Positions 43,232 through 52,238 are shown, numbered from the stretch's first letter. The stretch is 64,000 nucleotides of DNA from Myxococcales bacterium (GCA_028287115.1 JAQBQF010000095.1:30967-94966), one strand, 5' to 3'. The notes: generated by a model not told the origin, from the sequence alone. Program-made: numbers and translations.

Positions 43232-45076
43232 GTGAAACCACTCCTCGTTGCAATCGCCTGCGTCGCGGCGGGAGCGCTGGCGAGGCTCGGATTGCACGAT
43301 CTGCTCCGCGATTCCCAGCCTTGGCTGACGTTCTGGCCGGCGATGCTCGCGGCCTCGTGGTTTGGCGGTTGGCGCGCCGGGGCGATGGCCGCGCTGGCCT
43401 CGATCGCGATCGTCATTTACTTCCTGGTGCCACCGGTTGGCTCGTTTGCGATTGCCGATCCCGCGCACGTCGTCGGGATCGTCGTGTTCTTCGGCTGCAG
43501 CGTCGGGTTCGGTATCATCTCCACGATCGCCAACCAAGCCCGCACGCACGAGGAGGCTCTGCGGTCGGCCGCGGACCGCGAGCGCACGCTGCTCCGCACG
43601 ATGTTCGAACAGGCGCCGGTCACGATCAGCGTGCTCGATGGGCCGGAGCTCCGCTACGTCGTGGCGAATGCGGCGACCCGCAAGGTCTATGGCGATCGGA
43701 AAGACCTGATCGGCAAGACCGTCCTCGAAGTGAATCCAGCGCTCGCGAACAATGCGACGTACCAACTGCTGAAGCGTGTCTACGAGACCGGTGATTCCAT
43801 CGTCGAGCAGCAAAAGGTCGTGACCGTGACCGAACCCGACGGCTCGACGCGCGACCTCGAGTACATGACGTCGTACCAGCCGATCCACGATGCGACCGGC
43901 GCGATCTCTGGCGTCCTGGCGATCGGCGTCGATACGACCGTGCAAGTCGCGGCGATTCGCGAGCTCGACGAGGCTCGGTCCGAGGCTCAGTCCGCAAACC
44001 GCACGAAGGACGAATTCCTCGCGATGCTCGGTCACGAGCTGCGCAATCCGCTCAGCCCGATCGTCACGGCGGTCGAGTTGCTCCAGCATCGCGGCCAGTC
44101 CTCGCGCGAGCTCCAGGTGATCCGGCGACAAGTCGACCACATGGTGCGCTTGGTCGACGACCTGCTCGATGTCTCGCGCATCGTGCGCGGCAAGGTCGAG
44201 CTGCGCCGGTCGCACGTCGAGATCGCGGCCGTGATCGAGAGTGCGGTCGAGATGGTCTCGACGCTGATCGAGCGGACGGGCCACGTCCTGGTGATCGATG
44301 TCCCCCGAGGGCTCGTCGTCGACGGAGACCCACAGCGCCTGACCCAGGTGTTCACGAACCTGCTCGCGAATGCGATCAAGTACAGCGAGCCCAAGCGGCG
44401 GATCGAGGTCACGGCCAGTGCCACGGCGACGCGAGTCACCGTGCGCGTGACCGACCACGGCGTCGGTATCGAACCGGAGCTCATCGAGCGGTTGTTCGAA
44501 CCGTTCGTGCAACAACCGCAAGCTGGCGACAGGGCACGCGGAGGGCTCGGCCTGGGCCTCGCGATCGTGCGACATCTCGTCGAGCTCCATGGCGGCGTTG
44601 TCACCGCTCGCAGTGAAGGCATCGGTCGCGGCAGCGAGATGTCGGTCGAGCTCCCCCGCATCGAAGCACCGGACCAGGCGCCGGTCGCATCGGTGCCCGA
44701 CCTGGTCGCATCGCCCATCGGCCAGCGGATCCTCGTGGTCGATGATAACGAGGATCTCGCCGACGGCATCTCCGAGCTCCTGACCACCATGGGGCACACG
44801 ACCCGCATCGCGCACGATGGCCCGCGTGCGCTCGAAGCGATCGAGAGCTTCAAGCCGACGTTAGCGCTCCTCGATATCGGCCTGCCCGTCATGGATGGGT
44901 ACGAGCTCGCGCGGCGCTTGCGCGAGGTAGGCGTGACCGGGCCTCTGGTCGCGCTCACGGGTTACGGACAGGAAAGCGATCGTGCGAAGACGCGCGCGGC
45001 CGGATTCGCCGAACATCTCGTGAAACCGATCGACGCCGCCGAGCTACGCAAGGTGCTTGCTCGCATCGTTCATTGA
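43232..45076 (+). CDS. Hybrid histidine kinase with DUF4118 membrane domain and PAS
   Basis: 614 residues from GTG 43232. Residues 1-105: four TM helices in the KdpD-like DUF4118 pattern (LGLHDLLRDSQPWLTFWPAMLAAS; WFGGWRAGAMAALASIAIVIYFL). A PAS domain follows (about 125-245), then HisKA with GHELRNPL (phospho-acceptor His), HATPase with NLLANAIKYS and GLGLGLAIVRHLVELHGG, and a C-terminal REC (VVDDNEDLADG, Asp in LLDIGLPVMDGYE, KPIDA). A membrane-bound hybrid kinase with internal receiver. Signal unknown. The small DUF2171-like gene follows on the same strand. Confidence 0.93.
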   Translation: MKPLLVAIACVAAGALARLGLHDLLRDSQPWLTFWPAMLAASWFGGWRAGAMAALASIAIVIYFLVPPVGSFAIADPAHVVGIVVFFGCSVGFGIISTIANQARTHEEALRSAADRERTLLRTMFEQAPVTISVLDGPELRYVVANAATRKVYGDRKDLIGKTVLEVNPALANNATYQLLKRVYETGDSIVEQQKVVTVTEPDGSTRDLEYMTSYQPIHDATGAISGVLAIGVDTTVQVAAIRELDEARSEAQSANRTKDEFLAMLGHELRNPLSPIVTAVELLQHRGQSSRELQVIRRQVDHMVRLVDDLLDVSRIVRGKVELRRSHVEIAAVIESAVEMVSTLIERTGHVLVIDVPRGLVVDGDPQRLTQVFTNLLANAIKYSEPKRRIEVTASATATRVTVRVTDHGVGIEPELIERLFEPFVQQPQAGDRARGGLGLGLAIVRHLVELHGGVVTARSEGIGRGSEMSVELPRIEAPDQAPVASVPDLVASPIGQRILVVDDNEDLADGISELLTTMGHTTRIAHDGPRALEAIESFKPTLALLDIGLPVMDGYELARRLREVGVTGPLVALTGYGQESDRAKTRAAGFAEHLVKPIDAAELRKVLARIVH

Positions 45077-45124
45077 AGCGATCCTGGCGAGGTCAACTGA
45101 CCCAGGGCATGGCATGGTGATGCC

Positions 45125-45376
45125 ATGGCGGATCATAACTTCCAGGTTTCGGTCGGGGATCAGTTGTTCCTCGAAGAAGGCGGTGAAGAGGTCGGTGCGG
45201 TACGCGCGGTGGAGCGCGACCATCTCGTCGTGTACATCGAGAACGCAGGAGACTTCGTGCTCCGCGGCCCCGCTGTGAAGTCGGTGCACGACGGCAAGGT
45301 CGTGCTCGACCCATCAAACCTCGAGCCCGCTCTCCTCAGCGCAGCGCGCGAGGCTCACGAGCGCGAGACCGAATAA
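45125..45376 (+). CDS. Small DUF2171/PRC-barrel-like protein
   Basis: 83 residues. Beta-rich with VGDQLFLEEGGEEVGAVRAVERDHLVVYIENAGDFVLRGPAVKSVHDGKVVL, the pattern of DUF2171/PRC-like barrels that carry a short strand-turn repeat. No signal peptide. Proteins of this kind are often induced by stress. It lies 48 bases after the hybrid kinase and next to an lmo0937-type membrane gene on the other strand. Confidence 0.78.
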   Translation: MADHNFQVSVGDQLFLEEGGEEVGAVRAVERDHLVVYIENAGDFVLRGPAVKSVHDGKVVLDPSNLEPALLSAAREAHERETE

Positions 45377-45405
45377 CCATCACCACCGCTGCGATCGCCG
45401 CGGGC

Positions 45406-45579
45406 TCATCGATAGAGAGGGCCCGCTCCGGCCGTCGTGCCGCGTCCGCGCAGGAAGTGAACGATGAGACCGACCACGGCGAGGACGAGCAGTAAATGGA
45501 TCGCCCCGGAAGCTACGTGGAACACCGTGAAGCCCAGGAGCCAAGCGATTCCCAGAATTGCGGCAAGTAGTAACAACAT
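45406..45579 (-). CDS. lmo0937 family (DUF5670) small membrane protein
   Basis: 57 residues: MLLLLAAILGIAWLLGFTVF, a polar HVASGAIH turn, a second helix LLLVLAVVGLIVHFL, and a short basic tail. This two-helix pattern with the FHVASGAIHLLLVLAVV core is diagnostic of the lmo0937 family, found in many bacteria and often stress-induced. A near-perfect ribosome site (AGGAGG) precedes the ATG by six bases. Convergent with the DUF2171-like gene, 29 bases apart. Confidence 0.9.
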   Translation of the reverse strand: MLLLLAAILGIAWLLGFTVFHVASGAIHLLLVLAVVGLIVHFLRGRGTTAGAGPLYR

Positions 45580-45629
45580 GTTTCTCCTCCTACCGTCTTC
45601 TGGTGCACGTCTTTGGCCAACGGTCCAGT

Positions 45630-45644
45630 GTCGGGCTGCCCGAC
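45630..45644. repeat. Short inverted repeat upstream of the lmo0937-type gene
   Basis: GTCGGGCTGCCCGAC, a 6-base stem around CTG, lies about 50 bases upstream of the minus-strand small membrane gene and could be an operator or an upstream hairpin. Weak evidence. Confidence 0.3.
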
Positions 45645-45744
45645 GGAGGGCAGATCCGGGCGATCGCGCTCACACAGTCTTTTCCCCATACGGATGCGCA
45701 CCGGCGAGACGAGCATCATCTCCCGTAGATGGTAGAGTGCATCG

Positions 45745-45990
45745 ATGTCTCTCGAAGAAGCGCACGCTCAAGGTCGAGTCCTGCTGCGGCGCGATGTTGG
45801 ATTCAATGCCGTCAAGGTGTTCTCGGCGACGATGTTTGCGGATCGCGGACAACTTGGCGAAAAAGTCACCGCGTGGATTTCGCAAAATCCACAACTCAAG
45901 CTCGTCGAAATTTTCGTGACCCAGTCGAGCGATGCCTCGTATCACTGCATCGCGATCACCGTGTTCTATCGGGAAGCGCCGCGCGCCTAA
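45745..45990 (+). CDS. Small cytoplasmic protein of unknown family
   Basis: 81 residues: MSLEEAHAQGRVLLRRDVGFNAVKVFSATMFADRG then strands LVEIFVTQSSDASYHCIAITVFYR. No signal or TM. Alternating hydrophobic pattern suggests a small alpha/beta fold. Codon use matches the neighbours. Its stop overlaps by four bases the convergent Cys-containing gene. I do not recognise the family. Confidence 0.7.
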   Translation: MSLEEAHAQGRVLLRRDVGFNAVKVFSATMFADRGQLGEKVTAWISQNPQLKLVEIFVTQSSDASYHCIAITVFYREAPRA

Positions 45991-46283
45991 CGTTTCGGGA
46001 TCAGCTCGGCCCAATGGCGAGCTGCGGCCGCTGCGCAGATCTCCGCCAGGCGGGTGCGCAGGCGTTTGTCACTCGCGAGGTCAGCGACCTTGCGACGCGT
46101 ATGCTCGACGAACGCTCCGGTGAACTCCGGCCAGGCTCGTTCCGGCGACACGTGACTCGCGACGAAGATCGCCCACTCGACACCGCGGGCTGCGGCTGCG
46201 CCGCGGAGCCGATCGATCTCCTGCTCGAGGCAGCGATCGCAAAGATGATTGCTCGGACAGTGCACGACACACCTGTGGGTCAT
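45987..46283 (-). CDS. Small Cys/His-motif protein coupled to LysR regulator
   Basis: 98 residues from ATG 46281-46283, which overlaps the LysR stop (ATGA); a much longer frame upstream is rejected. The N-terminus MTHRCVVHCPSNHLCDRCLEQEI has four cysteines plus histidines that could bind one metal ion. The rest is helical and charged (RAWPEFTGAFVEHTRRKVADL). No TM. Function unknown; translational coupling suggests it works with, or is co-regulated with, the LysR protein. Confidence 0.68.
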   Translation of the reverse strand: MTHRCVVHCPSNHLCDRCLEQEIDRLRGAAAARGVEWAIFVASHVSPERAWPEFTGAFVEHTRRKVADLASDKRLRTRLAEICAAAAARHWAELIPKR

Positions 46284-47161
46284 GCCTCGACTTGAGCGCG
46301 GACGTGATCGACCAAGACCTGCACGGCCTTGCGCGCGAGCTCGGCCGTCTCGCCGTCTTGATACAGCGCGTTGACGCTCGCGTGCATCGATTCGACTCTC
46401 GCGAGCACGCGCAAGCGACCGGTGCTGATCGCATCTCGCGCGACCGACCGAGGAACGACCGTCACGAAACCGCCGCGCGCCGCGGCCTCGACCAAGAATA
46501 ACGAGTCGTCGGCTTCGGCCGCGATCCGTGGGCGATAGCCGTTTGCGTCGAGGAACGCCTCGACGTCCCAGCGATACGATGACGTCGGTCGATACTGGAC
46601 GAGGCCGACATCGTGCCAATCCTCGGCGGGCTGGATGTTCGGCGGAGCGACCGCGACGAGGATCGTCTGCGCGATCGGCTGGAGCTCGAGACCTTGCCGC
46701 ATCTCGACAGGCGGTTCGGTCTCGCAGAGCACCAAATCGAGCTCGTTGCCGCGCAGCTCGCGGAGCAGCTGAGCCGAGTCAGCGCTGCTGATCGTCGGAA
46801 CGCAGCCCTCCAGCGCGAGTAGCGGCATCAGGAAGTCGGTTGTCGTCGATCGCGCGACCGCCGTGCTGAGCCCGACGCGTAGCGTTCGCGGCACGTTCTG
46901 TGGACCGTGGCCGAGAGACTGGACCAGTCGCTCGCCCGCGCGAAACATCACCGACGTGTGCTCGAACGCGAGCCTTCCGACGTCGGTCAGCTTGAGCCCC
47001 GAGGGCATCCGCTCGAACAAGCCGACCCGCAGCGTTCGTTCGAGCGAACGGATCTGCTCGCTTACGGTCGGCTGTGTGACTCCGAGCTTGTCGGCGGCGG
47101 CGCCGACCGATCCTTCGAGCGCAGCGACGTGAAAATAGTAAAGATGGTTGTAGTTCAGCAA
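46280..47161 (-). CDS. LysR-type transcriptional regulator (NhaR-like)
   Basis: 293 residues. N-terminal winged helix: LNYNHLYYFHVAALEGSVGAAADKLGVTQPTVSEQIRSLERTL, matching the NhaR subgroup. The effector domain follows from about residue 95 (LRVGLSTAVARSTTTDFLMPLLAL). NhaR activates sodium/proton antiporter and biofilm genes in enterobacteria; no antiporter gene is nearby here, so the regulon is unknown. Overlaps the small Cys/His-motif gene downstream. Confidence 0.9.
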   Translation of the reverse strand: MLNYNHLYYFHVAALEGSVGAAADKLGVTQPTVSEQIRSLERTLRVGLFERMPSGLKLTDVGRLAFEHTSVMFRAGERLVQSLGHGPQNVPRTLRVGLSTAVARSTTTDFLMPLLALEGCVPTISSADSAQLLRELRGNELDLVLCETEPPVEMRQGLELQPIAQTILVAVAPPNIQPAEDWHDVGLVQYRPTSSYRWDVEAFLDANGYRPRIAAEADDSLFLVEAAARGGFVTVVPRSVARDAISTGRLRVLARVESMHASVNALYQDGETAELARKAVQVLVDHVRAQVEA

Positions 47162-47280
47162 TCTCGCCTCCTCATCCTCACAAGCGCGCAGAAACCTAAT
47201 CTGCTTCGTCAGGCGACGCAGCCTTGAGGAACATCGGGTTTTCCGTACCTGGACCGAAGGTCACAAGTTCCGACGCATAC

Positions 47281-47700
47281 CTATGCCGGCGCCGCTCCGA
47301 TCGCGGCGACGAGCTTGGCCACCGTCACCGGCTTCACGAAATGAAGCTCGAAGCCGGCGCGCACGCCGCGATCGTCACCTTCTTCGCCATATCCGCTGAT
47401 CGCGAACATTCGGAGACGAGGAACCCGCTCGCGTAATCTCCTCGCGAGCTCGTACCCATCCATGTTCGGAAGGCCGATGTCGAGGATCGCGAGCTCGGGC
47501 TCGAAGCCGCTTAGCTGTTCGAGTGCCTCCGCGCCGTCGTGCGCGATCACGACCTCATGTCCGAGCGACTCCAGGAGCTCTCCGAGCAACATCGCCGCAT
47601 CCTCGTTGTCATCGACCAGCAAGATTCGGCGGGTGCTCCCGCGGAAGTCGCGATGAATGCTCTGTGGCGCTGATTCGGGAAGGCTCTCTCTGGTACTCAC
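47281..47700 (-). CDS. Stand-alone response regulator receiver
   Basis: 139 residues. REC domain with LLVDDNEDAAM, phospho-acceptor Asp in LAILDIGLPNMDGYELARRL, ISGYG and the FVKPVTV lysine. No output domain. A basic leader of about 25 residues (MSTRESLPESAP) precedes it. Similar to the C-terminal receivers of the hybrid kinases at 43232 and 49301, so it may exchange phosphate with such kinases. Confidence 0.88.
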   Translation of the reverse strand: MSTRESLPESAPQSIHRDFRGSTRRILLVDDNEDAAMLLGELLESLGHEVVIAHDGAEALEQLSGFEPELAILDIGLPNMDGYELARRLRERVPRLRMFAISGYGEEGDDRGVRAGFELHFVKPVTVAKLVAAIGAAPA

Positions 47701-48045
47701 GGAAAGTTCCTCGCGTGCGGGGTCGAAGCGGCGCAGCCCGGTTTTGCGAAAGCCAAGCCGAAGTTCGTGCCGATCTGCTCAATCACAAGATCGCGGGATT
47801 TCACGCAATCGGTCCGCGAGGCACAGCGGCAGCCGCGCGCGTTTGCATCACCGTGCGCTTGTTGGACAGGTGAGGAGAAGCCCAGTTTTCAGCTAGATCG
47901 GTCGCGACGATAAGGAGGATGACAAGACCGCCCAGGGGTCCTCGCGCGAGTGCGCACAGATCAAATCACGCCCGGTCGGGCCCGGGGCTCGAACCGACCT
48001 CTGTATAGTGACAGCGTCGGTGCGAGCTGCGCCGGTGGGAGCGAC
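47701..48045. other. Intergenic region, 345 bases
   Basis: No convincing gene. It includes CGATAAGGAGGATGACAAG near 47907, which has a ribosome-site-like AGGAGG but no open frame of note after it. A T-arm-like stretch near 47990-48000 is listed under rejected observations. Promoters for the receiver (minus) and the small protein at 48046 (plus) probably lie here. Confidence 0.5.
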
Positions 48046-48432
48046 ATGAGCCATCATCCGCGTTTCGATCCGATGCCCGAGCTTGCGACCCAGGCGGCGC
48101 TCGATATGGCGATCCGCCCGTTCATCGAGCGGTTCATGAAAGAGGACAAGCGCGCTCGCGCGACTTCGCTGTTCATGCCGAAGCAGACCCGGACCGAGTG
48201 GAAGGACGCGCTGCCGCTCCTCGATACCCGCCGCGGGCGCACCTATAGTGACCGCGACCTGCAGCCATGGCACGGCGTGCGAGGCGTCTTCCTCGTCGAC
48301 AAGGACGCATTCTCGGTCGACGCGAAGACCGCGCTCGGCCTCTACGTCACGGATCCATGGCTATTCGTCGCATACACCGCGACATTCGCGGTCGTTCATT
48401 ATCAGGTCGGCGAGTCGCTGCTCTTCACCTGA
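48046..48432 (+). CDS. Small protein of unknown family
   Basis: 128 residues from ATG 48046, with GGGAG seven bases before. Mostly helical: MAIRPFIERFMKEDKRARATSLFM, WKDALPLLDTRRGRTYSDRD, then more hydrophobic DPWLFVAYTATFAVVHYQVGESL. No signal peptide or clear TM. I do not recognise a family. Codon use is like its neighbours. Confidence 0.65.
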   Translation: MSHHPRFDPMPELATQAALDMAIRPFIERFMKEDKRARATSLFMPKQTRTEWKDALPLLDTRRGRTYSDRDLQPWHGVRGVFLVDKDAFSVDAKTALGLYVTDPWLFVAYTATFAVVHYQVGESLLFT

Positions 48433-48606
48433 CCCTCTCTACCAGGCTCGGGATCCGGCGGTTGGACCCGCGGATCCAAGGCCACGATCTCGGGCGGATT
48501 TGTAGCTGCATTTCGCGGTAAGACCGCACGGTGTGCGCGCCTGCTACATCGGCCTGCCGCATGCCCTTGATAGGTAATCCCATCAAGTTGCACGGGATTT
48601 GCAACC

Positions 48607-49284
48607 GTGGTGCGGCTTACCGTGGGGTCTCTCCAACTACTCTCGCGGCTGGACGCCGAAACGCGCCCTCACCACGGGGACATCGACGCGATCTGGATCG
48701 AGCTGATCACAGGTGAGCTGACGCTCACGAAGTACGTCAGTCGGCTGATGCGAGTCTACGGCTTCGAGAGCCCGATCGAGGCGGCGCTCGCGTACACGCC
48801 AAAGCTCGCAAACGTGATCGACGTTCGCAACCACGCGCGCTCGGGGCTGATCGCGCAAGACCTGATCGCACTCGGCTTCAGCACCTCGCAGGTCGCCCAG
48901 CTGCCGCTGTGCCCGATCGCTCCGTTTGCAAACCCCGCCGAGGCCCTCGGCTGGATGTATGTCGTGCAGCGATCGACCCAGCTGCATGAACGAACGCGAC
49001 GTCAGCTCGAAGCTCGCCTGCCGCAGATGACACGCGGTACGGCCTACCTCGCATCCACGGAGGGTCGCGCGGCGTTGCTGCGCAACGAGCTCGGAGCGAG
49101 TCTCCATACGTGGGTCGTCGACGCGCAGATGGCCGACCAAGTGATCGGCGGCGCACAAGACGCGGTGCGCTGCGCTCTCGAATGGTTCCAAAGCCGACGC
49201 AACAGAGCCTCCGACGCCGTGGATGCGAGCACGACCCGTGCCGCAGGGACGGCCGATTCGGAACACCGCGACGACACCGAATAA
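48607..49284 (+). CDS. Biliverdin-producing heme oxygenase-like protein
   Basis: 225 residues from GTG 48607. All-helical heme-oxygenase pattern: LSRLDAETRPHHGDID contains the TxxxH spacing of bacterial (BphO) enzymes, making His23 the probable heme ligand; YVSRLMRVYGFESPIEAALA and PAEALGWMYVVQRSTQLHERT match the later helices (GxxYVxxGSxxGG region is degenerate). If active it opens heme to biliverdin, CO and iron. A hybrid kinase gene starts 16 bases after the stop, but that kinase has no phytochrome domain to use biliverdin, so the signal link is unclear. Confidence 0.75.
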   Translation: MVRLTVGSLQLLSRLDAETRPHHGDIDAIWIELITGELTLTKYVSRLMRVYGFESPIEAALAYTPKLANVIDVRNHARSGLIAQDLIALGFSTSQVAQLPLCPIAPFANPAEALGWMYVVQRSTQLHERTRRQLEARLPQMTRGTAYLASTEGRAALLRNELGASLHTWVVDAQMADQVIGGAQDAVRCALEWFQSRRNRASDAVDASTTRAAGTADSEHRDDTE

Positions 49285-49300
49285 CTGGTTCCCGGCCATC

Positions 49301-50995
49301 ATGACCACCATCGCCAATGTCGTTTCGGATCTCGCGCACGACCTTGCCGAAGACGACGGGCAAGAGCTCGCGGCACCTGGCAAGAAGCTGCTCGTCGTCG
49401 ACGATATCGAAGCAAATCGCATCGCCCTCGAGGCTGCGCTGGCGCCGCTCGAACGCGAGATCGTGACGGCGAATTCGGGGTTCGACGCGCTCGCGAAGAT
49501 GCTCGAGGACAACTTCGCGCTGGTCTTGCTCGACGTCCAGATGCCGGGCATGGACGGCTACGAGACTGCGCGGTGGATCCGTTCGCGCCCGCGCAGCCGC
49601 CACGTGCCGATCATCTTCGCGACCGCCTTCAATCACGACGACGAGGCGGTCCTCCGGGCCTATCAGCTCGGCGCCGTCGACTTCCTGTTCAAGCCCGTCC
49701 ACCCCGATGTGCTCCGGGCGAAAGCACAGGTCTTCATGGCCCTCCAGGAACGCACCGCGGCCCTCGCCGAAGCACAGCGCCGCGACCACGAGCGGGTGCT
49801 CGCGGATCAACGCCAGCGGTTCGAAGCAGAGGCGCTGCGCAGGCAGGTCGAGCTCGAACGAACGGCGCGCGGGGAGCTCGGAAAGCTCCACGAACAGCTT
49901 GCCCTCGCCGACCGCCGCAAGACCGAGTTCCTCGCGATCCTCGGCCACGAGCTCCGCAATCCGCTCGCGCCGATCCGCACGTCGATCGATCTCGTTCGCG
50001 AATTTCCCGATCGGCCGATCCCGTCACGTCATTTGGACATCATCGATCGTCAGCTCGATCAACTGACCCGCCTGGTCGACGATCTGCTCGACGTCTCGCG
50101 GATCACGGCGGGCAAGATCGAGCTGCGAACCGAGTCCCTCGATCTCGCCAGCGTGATCGAGTTTGCGGTCTCCGCGAGCAAGCCTTCGATCGACGCGCGG
50201 CGCCATACGCTCACGATCACCCGGCCCGAGGCACGGGCCGTCGTCGTTGGGGATTCCGCGCGCCTCGTTCAGGTCGTGTCGAACCTCCTCAACAACGCTG
50301 CGCGATATACGGAGACCGGCGGCCGGATCGAGCTCGAGTGGGGTGCCGAGGCGAGCACCGCATACATCCGGATCACTGATAACGGTGTCGGTATCGCGAG
50401 CTCCATGATCGACAAGGTGTTCGAGATGTTCGTGCAGGAGCGCGTCGATTCCGATGGTTCCGGCGGTCTGGGCCTCGGCCTGGCGCTCTCGAAACGGATC
50501 ATCGAGCTGCACGGTGGCTCGGTGAGTGTCAAGAGTGAGGGCAAGGGTCGTGGTAGCACGTTCGAGATCCAGCTGCCTGCGACCGAAGCAACCATGCCGG
50601 CCGGGCCGACGCGCGCGCACCACCGATCGCAAGGTGCGCGTGCGATGCGAGCGATCGTCATCGACGATAACGCGGACATTCGCGATCTGATCGCGCAGCT
50701 CTTGTCGTTGCACGGCCACGAAGTGTTGACCGCGAGTGACGGACAGACCGGTCTCGACATGATCTGCAAACATCAGCCCGACGTCGCGCTCGTCGATCTC
50801 GGCCTACCGGGCCTCGATGGCTTCGAGATCGCCCACCGGCTCCGCGAGCTCTGCCCGGGGCTCCAGACGCGGCTCGTCGCGATGACCGGCTACGGCCAAG
50901 AGCAAGACCGCCGGCGCGCGATCGACGCCGGCTTCCACGTGCACGTCGTCAAGCCGGCCAGCAGCGAGCAGATCCTCAGCTCGCTGTACGGCTGA
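49301..50995 (+). CDS. Hybrid histidine kinase, REC-HisKA-HATPase-REC
   Basis: 564 residues from ATG 49301. N-terminal REC (LLVVDDIEANR; Asp in LVLLDVQMPGMDGYE; FKPVHP), a long helical linker (about 150-215), HisKA with ILGHELRNPL, HATPase (VSNLLNNAARY; GGLGLGLALSKRIIELHGG), then a second REC (VIDDNADIRD; LVDLGLPGLDGFE; VVKPASS). No TM: a soluble kinase whose input is another phosphorelay, through the first REC. Tight spacing with the heme oxygenase suggests an operon. Confidence 0.93.
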   Translation: MTTIANVVSDLAHDLAEDDGQELAAPGKKLLVVDDIEANRIALEAALAPLEREIVTANSGFDALAKMLEDNFALVLLDVQMPGMDGYETARWIRSRPRSRHVPIIFATAFNHDDEAVLRAYQLGAVDFLFKPVHPDVLRAKAQVFMALQERTAALAEAQRRDHERVLADQRQRFEAEALRRQVELERTARGELGKLHEQLALADRRKTEFLAILGHELRNPLAPIRTSIDLVREFPDRPIPSRHLDIIDRQLDQLTRLVDDLLDVSRITAGKIELRTESLDLASVIEFAVSASKPSIDARRHTLTITRPEARAVVVGDSARLVQVVSNLLNNAARYTETGGRIELEWGAEASTAYIRITDNGVGIASSMIDKVFEMFVQERVDSDGSGGLGLGLALSKRIIELHGGSVSVKSEGKGRGSTFEIQLPATEATMPAGPTRAHHRSQGARAMRAIVIDDNADIRDLIAQLLSLHGHEVLTASDGQTGLDMICKHQPDVALVDLGLPGLDGFEIAHRLRELCPGLQTRLVAMTGYGQEQDRRRAIDAGFHVHVVKPASSEQILSSLYG

Positions 50996-51070
50996 TGGTC
51001 GGCTCTAAGTAGAGCTCCCCGCAAGTTGGTGATCACCTCTGCGACGTGGGCGTAGGGGTAAGCCTCGGCG

Positions 51071-51508
51071 CTAGCCGCGCGGGCGGCGATACGCGCCTTC
51101 GAAGATCGTCGTCCAGTCGTTGCCGTTCGTCGAACGCTCGGTGATGACGTTTAGCCGATTGAGCGCGATCGTGTACGTGGTTCGCGTCGAGCTCTTGCCG
51201 TTGACCTCGACGAAGATCAGCGCGTCACCTTCGGCGACGCCATCGGACTGCTGGCTCGGAGTTGCAGAGGGGCTGCGGAACCACGTCACCGTCAGCTTCT
51301 CGGTGTCATCGTCTTTGCGAAACACGCCATGGCCGACGGACGGCGGCTTGTCGGGCACGTTCTGGATGTAGTCGACGAGCAGAAAGCGCCCGTCGAAGAT
51401 CGTATGGAACGTCAGTCGACCCGTCGCCGTGTACCGGCCACCCTCGCCTTCGACTTGTTCTTCACCCGTCCAAACGCCTTCGAGTTTCTGTAGATGCGCG
51501 CGGTACAT
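51071..51508 (-). CDS. DUF1579 family protein
   Basis: 145 residues from ATG 51506-51508. Pattern LEGVWTGEEQVEGEGGRYTATGRLTFHTIFDGRFLLVDYIQ, VGHGVFRKDDDTEKLTVTWF, YTIALNRLNVITERSTNG, typical of DUF1579 beta-barrel proteins (lipocalin-like). Function of the family unknown. Cytoplasmic. Confidence 0.82.
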   Translation of the reverse strand: MYRAHLQKLEGVWTGEEQVEGEGGRYTATGRLTFHTIFDGRFLLVDYIQNVPDKPPSVGHGVFRKDDDTEKLTVTWFRSPSATPSQQSDGVAEGDALIFVEVNGKSSTRTTYTIALNRLNVITERSTNGNDWTTIFEGAYRRPRG

Positions 51509-51599
51509 GCGGCAACGTAGCACGCGCAAGGCGATCCGTCCCGGCTCGAAACCTCGCAGTATGGGTCGCGGGATCGAGCGGGTTTCGACGGCTTCAACG

Positions 51600-52121
51600 T
51601 CACCTGCGCTGCGGTTCGTCCTCGAACAACATCCGTGGCGCGACCTCGTTAGCGCCGATCGCCGCTGCCAGCCCCTCGAGCGCTCGCACGGCCTCCGCTC
51701 GTCTCGCGGCCGACATCGCCTCGATCGCAGCGATCATCTGGGTCTGTGGGACGCGAGGGGCGCGCATGACCATCCGCATCCCCGCGGGACTGATGCGAAG
51801 CTCGGCCCTGCGTCGATCCGCACGCGCCGCCTTGCGAGTCACGAGGCGCCGATCGACGAGGCGCGCGACGACGGTCGAGACCGAGCTCTGATCCGTGAGC
51901 GTGCGCTGGGCGAGCTCCGCGACGGACAGCACGGGCGTCTCGGCCAACGTGTGCAGGACGAACAGCTGCGCCGCCGACAATCGACACGAGGCCTCGACCT
52001 CGCGATCGGCGAGCCGCAGGTACCGCACGATCCTGCGTAGCGCGACAAATACGGAGGCAGAGTCGTCCGCTCGCGGCCTCCGACCACGAGCGCGGCTGCG
52101 GCGTTTGGTGGGCCGGATCAC
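51600..52121 (-). CDS. MarR-family transcriptional regulator
   Basis: 173 residues. Winged helix: SAAQLFVLHTLAETPVLSVAELAQRTLTDQSSVSTVVARLVDRRLVTRKAARADRR, ending in the conserved wing D-RR. An Arg-rich N-terminal tail precedes it. Divergent from the ClC gene; three near-palindromes between and within their 5' ends could be its operator (see 52175-52238). Confidence 0.92.
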   Translation of the reverse strand: MIRPTKRRSRARGRRPRADDSASVFVALRRIVRYLRLADREVEASCRLSAAQLFVLHTLAETPVLSVAELAQRTLTDQSSVSTVVARLVDRRLVTRKAARADRRRAELRISPAGMRMVMRAPRVPQTQMIAAIEAMSAARRAEAVRALEGLAAAIGANEVAPRMLFEDEPQRR

Positions 52122-52174
52122 ACCACGAAGCTAGAGCAAGCTCGATGCAATGTCCACTTCGCCTTACTACATGG

Positions 52175-52238
52175 ATGGGTCCCCATGGAAGATGGATGGG
52201 CCCCCATCGATCACGATCCATGATACGTGGGCTCCCAT
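52175..52238. promoter_or_regulatory. Three helically phased ATGGG/CCCAT near-palindromes (possible operators)
   Basis: ATGGGTCCCCAT (52175), ATGGGCCCCCAT (52196) and GTGGGCTCCCAT (52227) are near-palindromic 12-mers. Their starts are 21 and 31 bases apart, about two and three helical turns, so they face the same side of DNA. The first two extend to ATGGATGGGYCCCCAT. They lie between the divergent MarR and ClC genes if the channel starts at 52237. A dimeric repressor site is likely; the MarR product is the obvious candidate. Confidence 0.5.

Noticed and set aside
47970..48020. tRNA-like T-arm (GGTTCGAGCCCC on the minus strand)
   Set aside because: No acceptor, D-arm or anticodon arm can be built around it; at most a chance match or an old remnant.
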